Origin: Chaetorhynchus papuensis
Lineage: Eukaryota; Chordata; Aves; Passeriformes; Rhipiduridae
Length of the DNA: 64,000 bases
Direction of reading: 5' to 3'
NCBI GenBank assembly: GCA_013396525.1
Contig: VWYX01000662.1
Location: forward strand, 124,001 to 188,000
This document shows positions 24,180 through 37,147 of this stretch, one piece after another; the first letter of the stretch is position 1; each line of letters starts with the position of its first letter. The translations under genes and the position numbers were made by a program. The notes beneath the pieces were generated by a model. It had not been told where the DNA came from, did not search any database, and worked only from the letters and a program-made list of their open reading frames with translations.

Positions 24180-27100
24180 TTGAATATCATGATCTTCTTC
24201 CTTTCTACTTCAGTCTAGGAGAAGAGCTAAATAGGAGGTTAGAGCTAAGGTAATCTAATGATCAGGGACCTGTTGTCCTAGGTGTAAATATCAGCCTTTC
24301 TGGCCAATTTTCTTATGCAAAAGGAAAACTAATTTCCATTTTACTTTCAGACAGCAATGTTCTTTGATGCAACATGGTTCCCAGCAGGGTAACAGTCCCA
24401 GTTGCTCATTTGCGTGATCTTCCACTGCTGAGGTCACTGATCCTTGGATCAGACATGAAAATAAGGACAGAAAATTTCAGCCGTGGCAGTGTTTGCTTTG
24501 GAGACAGGAGGACCTATGGTGCCTGTGTACCTGAAACATTCTCCTTCAGTTGAAACGTATTCTTTAAAAAAAGCACAGCAGACAAACTCTCCACCCCAAA
24601 ATGTGGCAGACTGTTAACTGCAAAGTAGGCTGAAAGCTCCACTGAAGTGTAAGTAAGATAATTTGCAGATTTTTTAACTCAAAGTAAGCAAGGATTTTCT
24701 ATTGTTCACTGCAACATCTGAGAAAGCAGTTTTGAGATGCTCTGCTGCGGGGACTCGTCTTCACTTTGGGAAGACAAAGGGTGAATCAGGAAGGTCAGGA
24801 GACAAGGAAGGATGGGGGTGAAATATATGAGAGATTCCACAAGGTTAGAGGAAATAATTTTAATGTCTCCTTTAGTTTCATCAATGTCACTTGATTTCAA
24901 ATTGGTGTTTGCACTTCACCTGCTCATATGCATAATATTTACTTTCTCTCCTGCATTTTTTCATTTCTTTACGTCTTCATTTGTATTTTGCAGCCTTCTT
25001 TAATATAACTGCTTATAAAAATGAGCATAATATTCTCTTCTTAATATATTAGGGCACTTAAAGTAATCACCTTATCACCTTTATCCTTCACCTTTTTTTT
25101 CTTTTATAACTGCAGCCCTCCTGGGTTGTAGCTCATTAAACGTTTTTGAAATTCTCATGCATCTCTTCTGATTTGAGGAGGGGGGATCTTCAGAGAGACA
25201 GTAAGTACTATCACATATTCTAATTGGCAGATAGGCTGTGATTGTTGAAGGAGAAAGAAAATTAAGACTGTCTGATTATGTAGATACATTTCTTTAATTT
25301 AGAGATGATGGGCAGCCTTTTAAAAAAAATGTAAGTCCCTGTTACATTTCTCAGCTGTTGTAGAACCAATACGTAGTAAATACATGTATGCAAAATGTCT
25401 ATGTAGGTGCAGAATTATAGATCTTTAAAAGAGACCATGTCACTTTTTCCAGGTAGGATCTGCAGGGTATGCCATTCCTGCAAGATGTTTGTTTCATCCT
25501 GGGTTTTTTTATTTTTTAGTTTACAATGACATAAACTCTACAGCTTCCTATGGCAGTCTTTTCCACTACCTTTTGTTTAGGAAGTTGCCCTGCTCACAGT
25601 ATCTAATCTCAGTTATTCTTGCTTTAGTTGAATACCTAACACATTGTTCTTTTCCTCTGATGTCTGTAGACTATTGTTATGTCCCCATTCTATTTTTTTC
25701 TTTCCCAAGCAGCTTGATGTTGCTGACTCATATCTGTTAGCCAGTAGAACTTCCAGATCCATTCCTGAAAAAGCAACTCACAGATTTTTTCTCTACTTTT
25801 AATTGATTGTTTAATTATTTGAACTATGTAAATTACCTTCTAGTTGCTGTTACTTAAGTTTTAATTCTATTTTTGAAGTCTACTCTGTATTTCAAGTACA
25901 TTTGAAATATTAATCCTTTCCTCCGAAGTTCCTTCATTGGGGTTTTCTGCAGATTCAATAGTGGCCTAATTAATAATGAAAAACCCTGAGTAAATTCAGA
26001 GAATGATCCACATAGAAAATATCTCAATCTGTCCATTCTGATGACTGTGAATTGCTGAGTCCTATTCTCTAGATACTCTGTAGAAGCAGCCTGGTTCAAT
26101 TGCATCCATCCCATAGCTGTTTTTCTTAGCCTGACACTGTTTCTGCTCTGTTCACAAGGCCATTTGCCATGTTTTAGAGGGGAATCTGACTGACTTGACC
26201 ACATCTGCTCTTGATAACTCTCTGGTGGCTACTGCTTGTCCCATTATCTCCTCTGTGTGTACCAGTAGTTTACTTAAGAAGGGGTTCAAGTTAAACTCAC
26301 AAGTATTTAATTCTCTTCCTTCTCTGAGGTATATTTGACTTTTTCTAGGTTTTTTTTAGTGTTTTAGCTGTCCTCAAAAAGTTCTCCTGGTTACTGAAAA
26401 AGTCTGAGGCTGCTTCAGACAGTTGTGTGTGTCAGATGAGGTTCAAGTACCTTAACCAGTTTCTAGCTACTTTTTTTGCTAGTGTATTGAAGATATTTTT
26501 GTTATTGGTAGTAGTCAATTATGCTGGTCATCTGCTTGCAGTCAACCATTTCAGTGAAGACAGATGCAAAGAAAAAAACCATTAAGCCTCAGATCTCCTC
26601 AGCATCATCTGTCAATATCCTTCCCTCACTGCCACGCAGGGGAGCAACCTTTTCTTTGCTCTTCCTTTTACTGCTAATGCAATTACACAATGATTTATTG
26701 TCATCTTTAAAGCTCCCTGCTACTTTTATTTTACATTATGCCCTGGCCTTTCTGATTTTGTCCCTCTATGCTTGTGCAAACTGACCATGTTTTGTATGTG
26801 TTTCCTCATGTGTCTGAGGTCAGAGGATGGTCATATTTCAGTCAACTGGCCATACATGTATGTCTGTAGCAGATAAGGTAGAATATTGTTAATATTTTTC
26901 TTTTAATGACTTGAAAAAGATTGGTCTCTAGCCTTTCAATTTTAAAATTATATTTACATAGCAGTATTTTCTGACTTTTTTTTAATATGTTTAAGTTTTG
27001 AATGGAATGGGGGGAAATGAGAAAGGGGAAGTGTCTTTCTTATTTATAAGCTACTGCTGTTGCTGGCCATGATTATCCATAGTGCACAGTGGTCCTTCGG

Positions 27101-27639
27101 AATGATTTTCCCAGGAGAGCAGATGGCTTTGCTGAGAGGTGGTTATAACTGTGATAACTGACTAGCTCTAATCATGGTAAGAAAAGCTAAGCGTCATATG
27201 CCTGTTCAGAGTGAAATCACAGTAATGCCTATAATCAAGGTACCCTCATTAGAAGGGTAGTTGTCAGAAAAATTCTGCTTGGCTCCGGACAAAGGTCAGA
27301 GAAAAATAAAGGAGGGGACAAACTCCCATATTGATTTGATTGCCAAAAATTAGAAAAAGGGCCATTAAAGCCCTGAAGGCAGTTGAGGAGGTTGGGGGAG
27401 GAGCAGCGAGACCTGGTGTGCTGTGCCTGCAAGGTATTTTTCACTAGCAAAGAAGGAGGGGACAAATTTGACAAGATCTGGCTGCTGGCCAATGCACTTT
27501 CTGACCTCTTTATTAGAAGCGATATCTGGCAGAAATTGGACTGAATGTGTTCATCCCGCTGGACTAACTTGAACAAGCTGACTGGCTTTATAAACGTGTC
27601 GTTGTTTTCCTCTGTTTCCAGTCCATCATCCCAGCGCAT

Positions 27640-27970
27640 GCCAGTCTGATGGTGGAAGAACTGAGAACTGGCAGCCGTGAATGGCTTGTCATTTAGCTTC
27701 TGTCCTTACACAATGCTGTTTCTATCCTTAATAAACATTGTCAGCCATCTCACATACGTGGAGCTGCAAGCGTTCAATACTGATTTTGTAAATGAGTGAG
27801 CCTCGGTGGAAAAGACGAGGGTGTGGATTATCACTTGGGCAATTGCTGAATCTTGGCAGCAGCAGGAGGATTAATTGAATTGACCAAGCAATTGCACACC
27901 AGAAACAGCAGCCAACTTTGTTTCTGCTCTTAGGGGAGGACATTGCTGCCATCGCAATGGCAAATGTAAT
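27640..27970. promoter_or_regulatory. Candidate conserved non-coding element
   Basis: A non-repetitive block with balanced composition contains TTAATTGAAT (27871-27880), an E-box-like caattg and homeodomain-type motifs. It includes unusual CpGs (cctcggtgga, agacgagggt, atcgcaatgg) retained in an otherwise CpG-poor intron. The frames over it have no domain. Assignment rests on texture only. Confidence 0.25.
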
Positions 27971-29941
27971 GTACTAGCCAGGAATATCCTTCCCATGCTG
28001 TGTTCATCAATTAAGATAAGTAGTGGTTTTTTTTGTAAGGACCTAAATCACCAGTATGAAAAAATCCAAACAAAGGAGACTGAAGGTCCCAAGGGATTTG
28101 GAATATATTTATAGTTTACTCCTAACTTTAGATGAAATTAGCATTGATTTCTTTTAACAGCTTTGCTTTTTCACTTTTACCAACAGCTCAGCCAGCTCCA
28201 CAGATCTGACTTTTTTCTTGCTGAAAACAGTTAAAGTTTAGTTCAGAGAACTGCTGTAAACATTTAGCTCAGGGTGGAATTGAATCTCAAATTGATACGA
28301 TTATTTAGTACCCCCATATGAGTTACATGGCTAAATGCCCTCCGTGGCCGAGGAAGGGCTACTCAACACAGTTGGTGGAGCCTGAAGAAGGGTTTGATTT
28401 CACCTTAAAATGGCCACGTTGCAGCTGTTTGAGTGAACTGTGTGCTGGACCCTGCAGCAGCTGCCTGATGTGGCTGAATCTTGACCGGCTCTCCTGGGAG
28501 TTCAAAACACACCTTGCCTTCTAAACTTGAGTGTCTAAAATGGGAGTTAGCTTCATCTGAAAGCTGAATATCACTCACAGTTTTGAAGAAGGGAACGGGG
28601 TAGCTGCTGTTTGCTGGGGACAGCTGCACTTAAGCTTTTGCCTTCCTTTTGTGACCACCATTTCATGTGCCTAGGAATTGCTGTACAATGGGTATGTCTA
28701 TCATTACTGGATTAGCTTGCAATGAAAAGCTCTTCTAACAATTATAGGAAGTTCTGCAGCTAACAATATTGTCATTTGAAGCAGTTATCATTAGCTTTTG
28801 AATTGAATGGCACACAAATGCATGAGGATAGTTTATACTTTACTGAACGTTATAATTTGAGTCTCAAAAGCATGACAGTGTGTTGTTGACATTTTCAGTA
28901 TTAACACTTCAGCAGGAAGGGTTTAGAAACTTCTTGGGATAGCTTTTGTATTTTTAAAAGTTCAGTTTCATTTAAACACTGGAAAATTGATTAGCAGTTT
29001 TTGCAAAAATTCTTTGACGATGAAAAGAGTTATGTGAATATTAAGCATTATTATTATTATCAACCCCCCACAAAATTCTTAGGAAGGCCATAAATCCTCA
29101 AAATTAGCTGATCTGAAATCTCAGACATATGCATTTTTATTGTGCCGTGTGATGAAGGAATACAATTCAGTGAAGACAGCTTAATACACTTATCCACATT
29201 ATGCAACCAAAGCACTGTGGTCAAACACTTCTCCAGATACTGGATTTCAATAGTGGGGGTGTTGCTGATTAGGGCTGAAGTACAGAGAGTGTTCTGGGCT
29301 CTCATCTGTGCTGCACAGTGTGTTTACATAACCATTTTAATCTTCCCCACAATAGTCTGCACTGGCATTTCCCATATAGATATTTGATGTGGTTTGTGCT
29401 AACAAATGATTTAGGGCGTATCACGCATACACACACACGAGCACGCAGAGTGGCCTGCATAAAATACAGCATTGCATTAAGTTCAGGTCCTTATATAAGA
29501 ATATATTCAAAGTTAAAAGCTATTATAATTCAAAAGGGATGGTGCAGTATTCAGCTGAGAGCTCTTATTCCTTTCAAGAATATGCCTACATATTTTTCTC
29601 TAGTCATTTTGTTCCTTCAAGTTGAGAGACAATGTTTAAACGTGGTACGTCCTTGAAAAGGCAAAACCAAGCATATTTTAAATAATATTCAAAAATATGT
29701 TATGCAATCAAAATACCTATACTTTTGTCATGTGAAAATGGTAGCATTTTCACACTGGCTTAAATGTAAAGCATAAAGAAAAATTGAGAGAAAAAATGTG
29801 AACCTTCTGGGTTTCAGTATAGTCAGACATCTTATACCTTTAATTTTAGTGTTTCCTTTGTTAAATATTATTGCAAATGGTTCCTGTGTACTTTGTTTAT
29901 AATTAACAGGAAGATTAATAATGTGTTTAGACTCTGATTTT

Positions 29942-29975
29942 TAATACTATGTATGTGTATTAATACATAGTATTA
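29942..29975. repeat. Perfect inverted repeat, 13-bp arms
   Basis: TAATACTATGTAT at 29942-29954 is followed after 8 nt by its exact reverse complement ATACATAGTATTA at 29963-29975. The stem is AT-rich, and a T-G wobble could extend it by one pair. Confidence 0.9.
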
Positions 29976-30573
29976 GCAATTGTAGAAAATATTCTAAAAA
30001 TTTTCCTGGTGGATGTGAACATAATAACTTGCATAACATGTCAACAATCAGTTCTTTCCCACTTGAATGGGAATAAGTGTCCCTCATGGAGCCATGCTTG
30101 GGAAACCCTGAATGCTCTGGTTGCAATGGCTCAGCATCCAAACTATTAAAGAGCCAGTAAGCAGATGCATGAGAAAAGGAATCACATGAAACAGGGAACA
30201 CTCCTGTCTGCTCCTGTGGGGAGTGATGTGCTCTTCATGGTCAAAAGTTACATAAATTCTCCGCCCTCTCCCATAGCAGTTTGTGTAACAAAGGCAGATA
30301 TCACCAGTAAGCCCCAGGTAATTCTGTTTTGTAAGCGCTTCAGGTAACAAGGTTTTCTTCTGATTGAATTACTCTATGCCACATTATTGTCATACTGTCT
30401 GATTTCATGCACTAAAATCTTGGTTATCTAAAATACATGGATTTTTTCCTTTCATATTGGTGTCAGACAGTATTCCAGTATGTGATGATAAATTGTCCAT
30501 TTAAAGGAAAATTAAAGCTACCGGTGTCTAGGAAATTTCTGATTTCCTTTGCTTCTCCCATTCAGAGGACAAA

Positions 30574-30603
30574 TATCAGTAGATAAATTATCAGTAGATA
30601 AAT
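30574..30603 (+). repeat. 15-bp perfect tandem duplication
   Basis: Unit tatcagtagataaat is present twice without any gap or mismatch, at 30574-30588 and 30589-30603. Confidence 0.9.
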
Positions 30604-32978
30604 ACATTTCTTCACAGGGTAATTAATACAGGATTACAAATTGGAAGTTAAACTACAGTGAGAAGAATCAACATGCAAAGGTGATTTTCAGACCTGTTTT
30701 TCCTCCTACATAGACACCTTGCAAGTGATTAAGGCTGTAACACTTCTGAATTACAGCTTTGGGTTATAGGAGAATGCAAAATATATATTTTTACTTTAAA
30801 ATAGGTCTGCGGAAACCCTGTTTAAGTTTGAAATGAGTTTTGGATTTAAACTTGAGTCCTTCTCCACTCTAAATTAAACTAAATTCCAGTCTAATGTTGC
30901 TGAAATTGTAGAGGAGAATTCTCTCAGCTGACTAGTGTTACAGTTTTCACTTCCATTTTTCCCTATTAAAATAAAAGACAAACAGTAAAGAAAATAATTT
31001 TGTATTTGCAAAATTAAAAAGTTATGTTAGTTTAAATTAACTTTTTTTTTTTTTTCACTGTGACTGAACATAACTTGGGCATGTAAATGAATCAGTGAAC
31101 CATCAATGTAGATGGCTCTGGCTGTTGAAGGTAATTCAGTCAATCAGTTGTAGCCCAAATCAGTATGCATGGTCAATACCTTCAGGATGGATTTGTGGGG
31201 GAAAACATGTCTGTGTATCCATGCCATCCTTGTATTCCCTTCTTTTTTATGGTGATCCTTGTTAGTGTAAGGAACAATTTGCTTGGGACTCATTTATAGT
31301 ATTCACATAGCAGCTCAGGGCTGGATTCTCATGCTTGAACACAGATGACTTGTGTCATTTGGGTAACCACAGTCTCTGAGACTTCAGCATGACCTGTGGA
31401 AGACCTTGCCCAGCAGCTGCAAGTCCATCAGGATTACCTGGGCATGTCAGGTGGCCAGAGCTGTTTATGTTTGAGCAGCTGAATCGAAGCTGGGTATCCA
31501 AACTCCTTAGGAAGACCTAAGCAACAGCCTCAGAAGTGTCTCTAGAGTGATTCCTTTCATTCTCTGGCACATGGACTGGTTCCTAACTCTGGAGTCTGCT
31601 GCCGACAGCTCCTGGCCACCCTAAGGGGAGCCTGCACATGTGGCTGCTCTGAGGTCACCTGCTGCTGGCACTAAGATCTCATGTCTTTATCTGCAGTCTG
31701 AATCCCCTTTTGTTTTTGCAAAACTAATCTTGAAGAGGCCATTTTAAAATTTCCAAGAATGTCAGAGTTGCCTAACTTTAAGGCTTTTCTATTTTCAGAA
31801 GAGTCGAGGCTTGCTTTCAAAAGAGACAGAGGCTTTGAGTAGGCTGCTCTTGTTAAAAGCTGGTGAACAAGGTGTCTTTGGAAATGGCACACAGCGGAGA
31901 TTCACAGAGCTGTAGTCTCATGGATGGTCTGTCACACTGTAGCCATGGCTGTATTAGATGAAAAAGGGGCACATTTTACTAATGGAAGGGAGGAGAAAGC
32001 TGAGTGCTTCATTTTGTGATGATGACAGAGCATTAAATTGGTCTGGGGAGACAGTGTAAAGGGGGGTGTGGTCAGTTCGCTGTGCATATATGTGTGCAAT
32101 ACATCGAATTTTATAAAATACCGAAGAACCTTTGAAGCCCAGATCAAATTTTTCAGTAGCTTTATGTGCTTTTGAAAATATGACCTGTGCTCAATTCGTG
32201 CTTGTCAGATTCCTAAATGTCATCTATTTCCATCTGTCACTTTTTATCATACAGCTAAATTAGTGCACACAGATATAAACCCTGTCCAGCATCACCTTTC
32301 ATTTGTAACTTTAACACAAGGCACATGTTTTTACTTTCTGGGAAGATGCAGCCTGCTTTTGAGAGATACCAGATTCAGTTTGTTTATATTTTTTAAAAAG
32401 CATGCACATTTCAAAGGAAACGTACAAGAATCTGCTTCTGCTGTTTACTGCATGCATGCAAATGCAAATATATATGTGTACCCTATCCCCACACAGCTTT
32501 TAAATTCTGAAAAAGTATGATTTTTGTAGTATTAAGCTAAGAAAGTACGTTAAAATTCCTCTCTAAATACATGCATTAGAACCAGTAAATCTGGTAAGTT
32601 TTGATGGAGTACAATACAATGTGAATGGTGTCAGGCCATTCTCAGGCAGGTCAGATAATAGCACAGGCACCCTAAGATGCATGAAGCAATAGATTAACTC
32701 TGTTTACCAGCACCTATTTACCAGTCATTATTTAGCTAACAATGGTACAAAAGACAGTGGATAATCAGGTGTACTCCTGAAACACCACTGTTGATTGTAG
32801 CATTGTTTCAGTGTAGGCTTCCATGTCCAAGGTAAACTTGAGACCTCATGGCAAACTGGAACTGGCAACTTCCACTGGTTTCCATTAAGACAGGCTACCT
32901 AAAGTGTCTGCTGACTGCTGCTTTCAAATGCCTCGGGGGGGGACACCCATCAGTTTCAGCCTTCTTTTAATCTTTCAG

Positions 32979-33233
32979 AATCCAAGCGAAAACTCGAGAA
33001 TTCCGAGAGAGACAGGCTCGGGAGCGTGACTATGCAGAGATCCAGGAGTTTAACCGGACGTTTGGCTGCGATGCGGATCCGATGTACGCTGGGATCGCTG
33101 CCTATGACTCCCCAAACAGCGGCACGATAGCGCTGAACGCCCGGCCACAGAGCCCCAGGGAAGGGCAGAGCGTGGAAGCCTTGTACGCCCAGGTGAAGAA
33201 ACCACGGAACTCCAAGTCTTCACCTGTAGACAG
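32979..33233 (+). CDS. PARD3: PARD3 internal coding exon (255 bp, 85 residues)
   Basis: This is the next coding exon of PARD3. Its first base A completes the Arg codon left open at 15531. The frame then reads IQAKT, REFRERQARERDYAEIQEF, NRTFGCDADPMYAG, ALNARPQSPREG, ALYAQVKKPRNSK and SSPVD, ending with AG of a split codon. The first ~25 residues continue the charged helix of the previous exon and look like a coiled coil. The remainder is probably disordered, with an SP site in RPQSPRE and Ser-rich KKPRNSKSSP, both plausible phosphorylation sites (inference). Acceptor is tctttcag and donor is AG|gtaggc. GC content and CpG density are clearly above the flanking intron. A short stretch after FGCD (about DPMYAGIAAYDSPNSG) is where it departs most from the mammalian protein I remember. 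The C-terminal part of the family is reported to bind partners such as FRMD4A and Tiam1. It is also phase 2-2. Confidence 0.96.
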
Positions 33234-33693
33234 GTAGGCACCACACAACAATCAATCCACCCTCTCAACATCTGCCTTTGTGCTGCTTTGGTCATGGTTG
33301 TACATCAATTGGAAAGGCAGAGCTGCATTTTTATTAATGGCTTTTTAAAGCCTTTATGTAGAACAGTATTGAACTCACTCAAATCAACCTTTTACAGAAT
33401 AGGAAGGGAAGGTTGTTTTCTGCAGAACAACTACATTTCTTCTCTTTCTTCAGATGGTTTGGAGTTTTGGAATCGCTGTTGGGTATCATTGGAATTAAAT
33501 TCAAATTTTTAACATAATCAGGTTTATTTATCAAAGCCCTAGCAGAAATGCTTGTGGAATTCAACATTTCCAATCTATTTACAGCCGTTACAAAATCTCT
33601 AAAAGGTTAATGTTGTTACAGCAAAAATGGCTTAAAACTTACATGGATTCTAGTCCTGCTGTATTCCTGAACTTCAGTCTAACAGGATGAGCT

Positions 33694-33734
33694 TTTTAGC
33701 TCAAATTATGCTTATAATTTTAGCTCAAATTATG
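33694..33734 (+). repeat. 24-bp-period direct repeat
   Basis: The 17-mer ttttagctcaaattatg occurs at 33694-33710 and at 33718-33734. The spacer is cttataa. Confidence 0.88.
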
Positions 33735-35487
33735 AATAGATATAGACCAAGTGAGCAAATTCCAAGCTTCACTCATGAGTTACTTCTTGGGTTGTAGCTT
33801 ATGATTTTACTCTTCCTGCAGGTATGTTATCTGAACTGTGTCTTGCTTGTTTTTGTGCTGAAACTGGGCAAAATTTCTGTTTCTGTTGATGAAGTTCTGA
33901 GTTCATTTGAAGACCTGAAGCTAAAACAGCTTGTAAATTAACATAGAGTAAAAATAGTTAAAGGCAAAATTCACAGGGTTTTTTGTGCTTTAACAATGAA
34001 AATACATCTGTTTTCTTGGCTTACTATTATGAACTTGTAGTAATGCATTTTCTCAGCATTACAATAACACTAAAATCCTAGTGCAAGACTTATTGTTCAC
34101 TCATTTGGAAGTTATTTATTTAGTTCATAGTAAAGCCATTCATTTTTTTTTCTACCTCACTCTTTCCAGCAGAAAAATGTTGGACTTTCATTTAAATCAG
34201 CAAAGCCGTGTCTTTGCCTGCAGTGTTTGAGATCTGTATAGCTTCTACATGAGCTGTGGCATTCACCTTGCGTATTCTGTTCTAGGTGGTAATGGAGTAA
34301 TTTGTATTTCAGCTAAATGTCTAAAACTCTTTGAGGACTGAGAATATGGTATTTAACCCTCCACCAGATCTATTTTGCAAAGCTTCTTTACATAATTTGA
34401 TAAAAATACGTCCTCTAACATGACAAACAAGAAAATCTCAGATGCATTGTGGAATGCATACATTTTTGCTGAAAATCATTAGCACAGCTGCCTTTTTATT
34501 TTCTCAGTTGCACTGTGTAAAAGGTGTACTTTTTGTAGTAAATTAAAATAATTTATATATTGTGGATGTTTTACATTTCAGTGAAGGAAGCAACATAATG
34601 TTAAAAGATGACAGCTTCATCTGTGTCCTTGAAATTTTATATTCCTTAGCCTTATATTGGCTGGCACTGGTATACCCAGGTGCCTGACATTTCAGTACTT
34701 TTGTGCCTTTGGAAATTGAGATAGCTTGGTTGGATATGTCTGCCACGTGGTGACTCTCATGGCTGTTTTTGTTAGACCAAAGGCAGTGTTTCAAGCTGGA
34801 GCTGAATGGCATCAATGTCACATCAACAGAAAAAAAAGTTCTTTGATACAAACCTGGCACGGCAAAATAGGAGACCTGCGTGACCCAGCTAACTCTGTGT
34901 GGAGGCTGATAAAAGAGCCAGGAGAGAGTGAGTAAAGTGGAAGATAACGCAGTGCCGGGGGAGTCTGATGTTAATCAGATGGGTAGGACTGAAGAGCAGT
35001 GCAGTAGTTTTGTACACTCAGGCTGCTCCTGGAGCATGGAGGGTCCTGTCGCTCACAGCTGGATCATGCTGTGACAAAAAGAAAGACCCAGCACACACAA
35101 CGGGCCTGAGCAGAGGGAGAAAACGCAAGTAGGGTACTAGAAATGGGGAATGAAAAACCACCCCTAGTCCTGTGATAAAGGGGGACACATTTGACAAGAA
35201 ACACCTAGAAAGAAATATTTAATTCAGATGTAAAAATATTATTATTTGCTATAAATGTACTCTGAAATACCTGTTCAGGGATCTGAGGCATGAAGGTCTG
35301 GTGTATGGGGTTTTCTTTCTCTCCTCACACCTTTATTAACAACCAAGCTGTGGAGATGGTGAATCCCACCTGGTTCCAGGAGACCTTCTGGGGAGTGCTG
35401 CAATGATATGCACAATCTCAGACTCAAAGTTACCTCTCCCAGGAGCTGGGTCGGTACTTCGGGCAGTAAGAAGTGCTGAGAGAGTGT

Positions 35488-35560
35488 CATAGAATCATAT
35501 AATAAATAGTTTGGATTGCAAGGGACTTTAAAGATCGTGTGGTTGGGCATGGAGGAGGTG
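35488..35560 (-). mobile_element. CR1 LINE 3' tail fragment
   Basis: A reversed CR1 tail begins at tcatagaatcatataata, followed by agtttggattgcaagggact and ttaaagatcgtgtggttgg. This matches the order of the avian CR1 3' terminus. Similarity is lost after about 70 bases. The sequence to either side (about 34860-35480 and 35560-36000) is moderately GC-rich and unidentified. It could be further diverged repeat, but I cannot name it. Confidence 0.82.
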
Positions 35561-37122
35561 TAACAGCTGTGAGGGAGCAGCTTAAAGTCGTGCTTGAGGT
35601 GTGTGAAGGATGTCTGGGAGCTTGACCTTTGTGATGTTCAGCAGGAGAGCCTGGATTGTGGCTGAGGTACCTTCCCAAAGGATGCTCTGTCTTTTACAGG
35701 CTTTGTCTTAGATATACTAAGAAAGCACCATCTGAGCATTGTTCTGAGAATCACTTGTTACCATGTGGACCTGAGGTGCTTGTGAACTGTTTTGTCTCCT
35801 TGTCTGTAGGATACCTGGCTCCTCACCCCATGTGCATTGCAACTTGTTTCTTGCTATCCCTTTCCAGCAGTGAGATCTTCCTCTTTCACTTGGCATCTCC
35901 TATGATGCCCCCTTTGACACCAAGCATCCGAGTGCCTCTGCTCAAGGTTCTTCTCCATGGAGCTCTCTTCTCTGCAGTCTGATTTATCCTGATAATGCTA
36001 CAAGAAATTTGATGAGAAATAGTTGGTTGCAGTTCTGCATCCTTAAAATATTGTGTACATGAGTGTTCACCTGTGGGGGGTGTTATTTTCAGTGTGTTTT
36101 ACTCCTTTGCCCTCCCATCCTTTCCTTTCCTCTGGGTGCTTCGGAGGTTACCCAAATAGAAACAGTTGCTTCCAGCTTTTGTAGATGGGAAGGGAAATCA
36201 CTCACAGTGTGTTACCCTTGTGCTGAACTGCCAGGAGCTGGTAATGGCCAGGCTGTCTCAAATCTTTAGCACGTTCATATTAAAAGCAGCATTGTTTATA
36301 TGGGAAATGTTATTTCTATTAAGGTTTGGTGCTTAGTGCCAAACAAAATTTGACATTTAAGTATGTCCAAAAGGTTATTTAAAAGTCTGTTACTAAGAAG
36401 CCTCTAACAAAATGTCCTATAATAGTTTGCATACCGATGCTGAACACTTATGACAAATTTTTCTGTAACTTGCAAGAGAATTACTGTGCCGGTGTGTGAG
36501 GCCTTGTCAGGGTTTGTTTTTCTTTAATATTCCCTCAGCTTCTCTATTACTTTCATCAGCACATGCCACCAACTGTTGTAAGTTTAACTGTATCATGGCA
36601 AAGAGTGAGTAGCAAAGTGGAGGACAAGAATGTAAACTGCTCATCAGTGTAGACAGATAGTACAAAATTGTAAGAAGAACATGGTTATTCCTTAAACTTT
36701 GTCCATTTCTCTAAACAGAAAGTAGATTGTATAATGTCAAAATACAGCAGAGGAGGAAAAGGTGTTAACTCACTCACTGGAGACATGCACAGCTAGATGT
36801 GTGTAAGTGACAATGCTTTATCCAATTTTACCAATGATAGCTATTTAAAAAAGCCAGCCAGTAAATAGTAAACGTTACTTAAATACAGGACTTGAAACTG
36901 GTTTAGAATTACTTTAATGAATCAGAGTTCAGTCATTAACGGATATTGGTGGGGTTTAGAGGGGAAAACGTTGCTTTGTTGGCTGGTTTGATTTTTCAGT
37001 GATCGTATCAGTTAAAGATGTAGCACTAAAAAGGTTGTTTTCTGTTCTTTACCCTAGAGAATCAAAGCAGATTATCTTTCTTAACAGAGGAGTTTATTGC
37101 TCAGAAGAAATGAATCTCTAGC

Positions 37123-37147
37123 AATAAATAAATAAACAAACAAATAA
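37123..37147 (+). repeat. AAAT/AAAC tetranucleotide repeat
   Basis: Runs of aata/aaac tetranucleotides: ataaataaataaacaaac and flanks. Confidence 0.85.

Larger units (their letters stand above)
15532..32978 (+). other. PARD3: PARD3 intron between the two exons (17,447 bp)
   Basis: This is a complete intron, from donor gtagac after 15531 to acceptor tctttcag before 32979. It contains a pyrimidine microsatellite, a CpG island around 20.4-20.96 kb, a homopolymer C tract, several short duplications, a perfect inverted repeat near 29.95 kb, and AT-rich blocks rich in TAAT-type motifs. From about 21.2 to 24.7 kb there is no open frame longer than about 60 codons and I recognise no transposable element. 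That fits either unique intron or conserved non-coding DNA. An 8-G run lies 37-44 bases upstream of the second exon. Confidence 0.9.

Noticed and set aside
27235..27639. 134-codon minus-strand open frame
   Set aside because: No domain recognised, and composition resembles non-coding sequence. It borders a candidate non-coding element, which may explain the low stop density.
32951..32978. Alternative upstream 3' splice sites (cag at 32953 and 32959) for the 255-bp exon
   Set aside because: Their use would add 25 or 19 bases and break the frame. The AG at 32978 keeps the PARD3 frame and follows a better pyrimidine tract.
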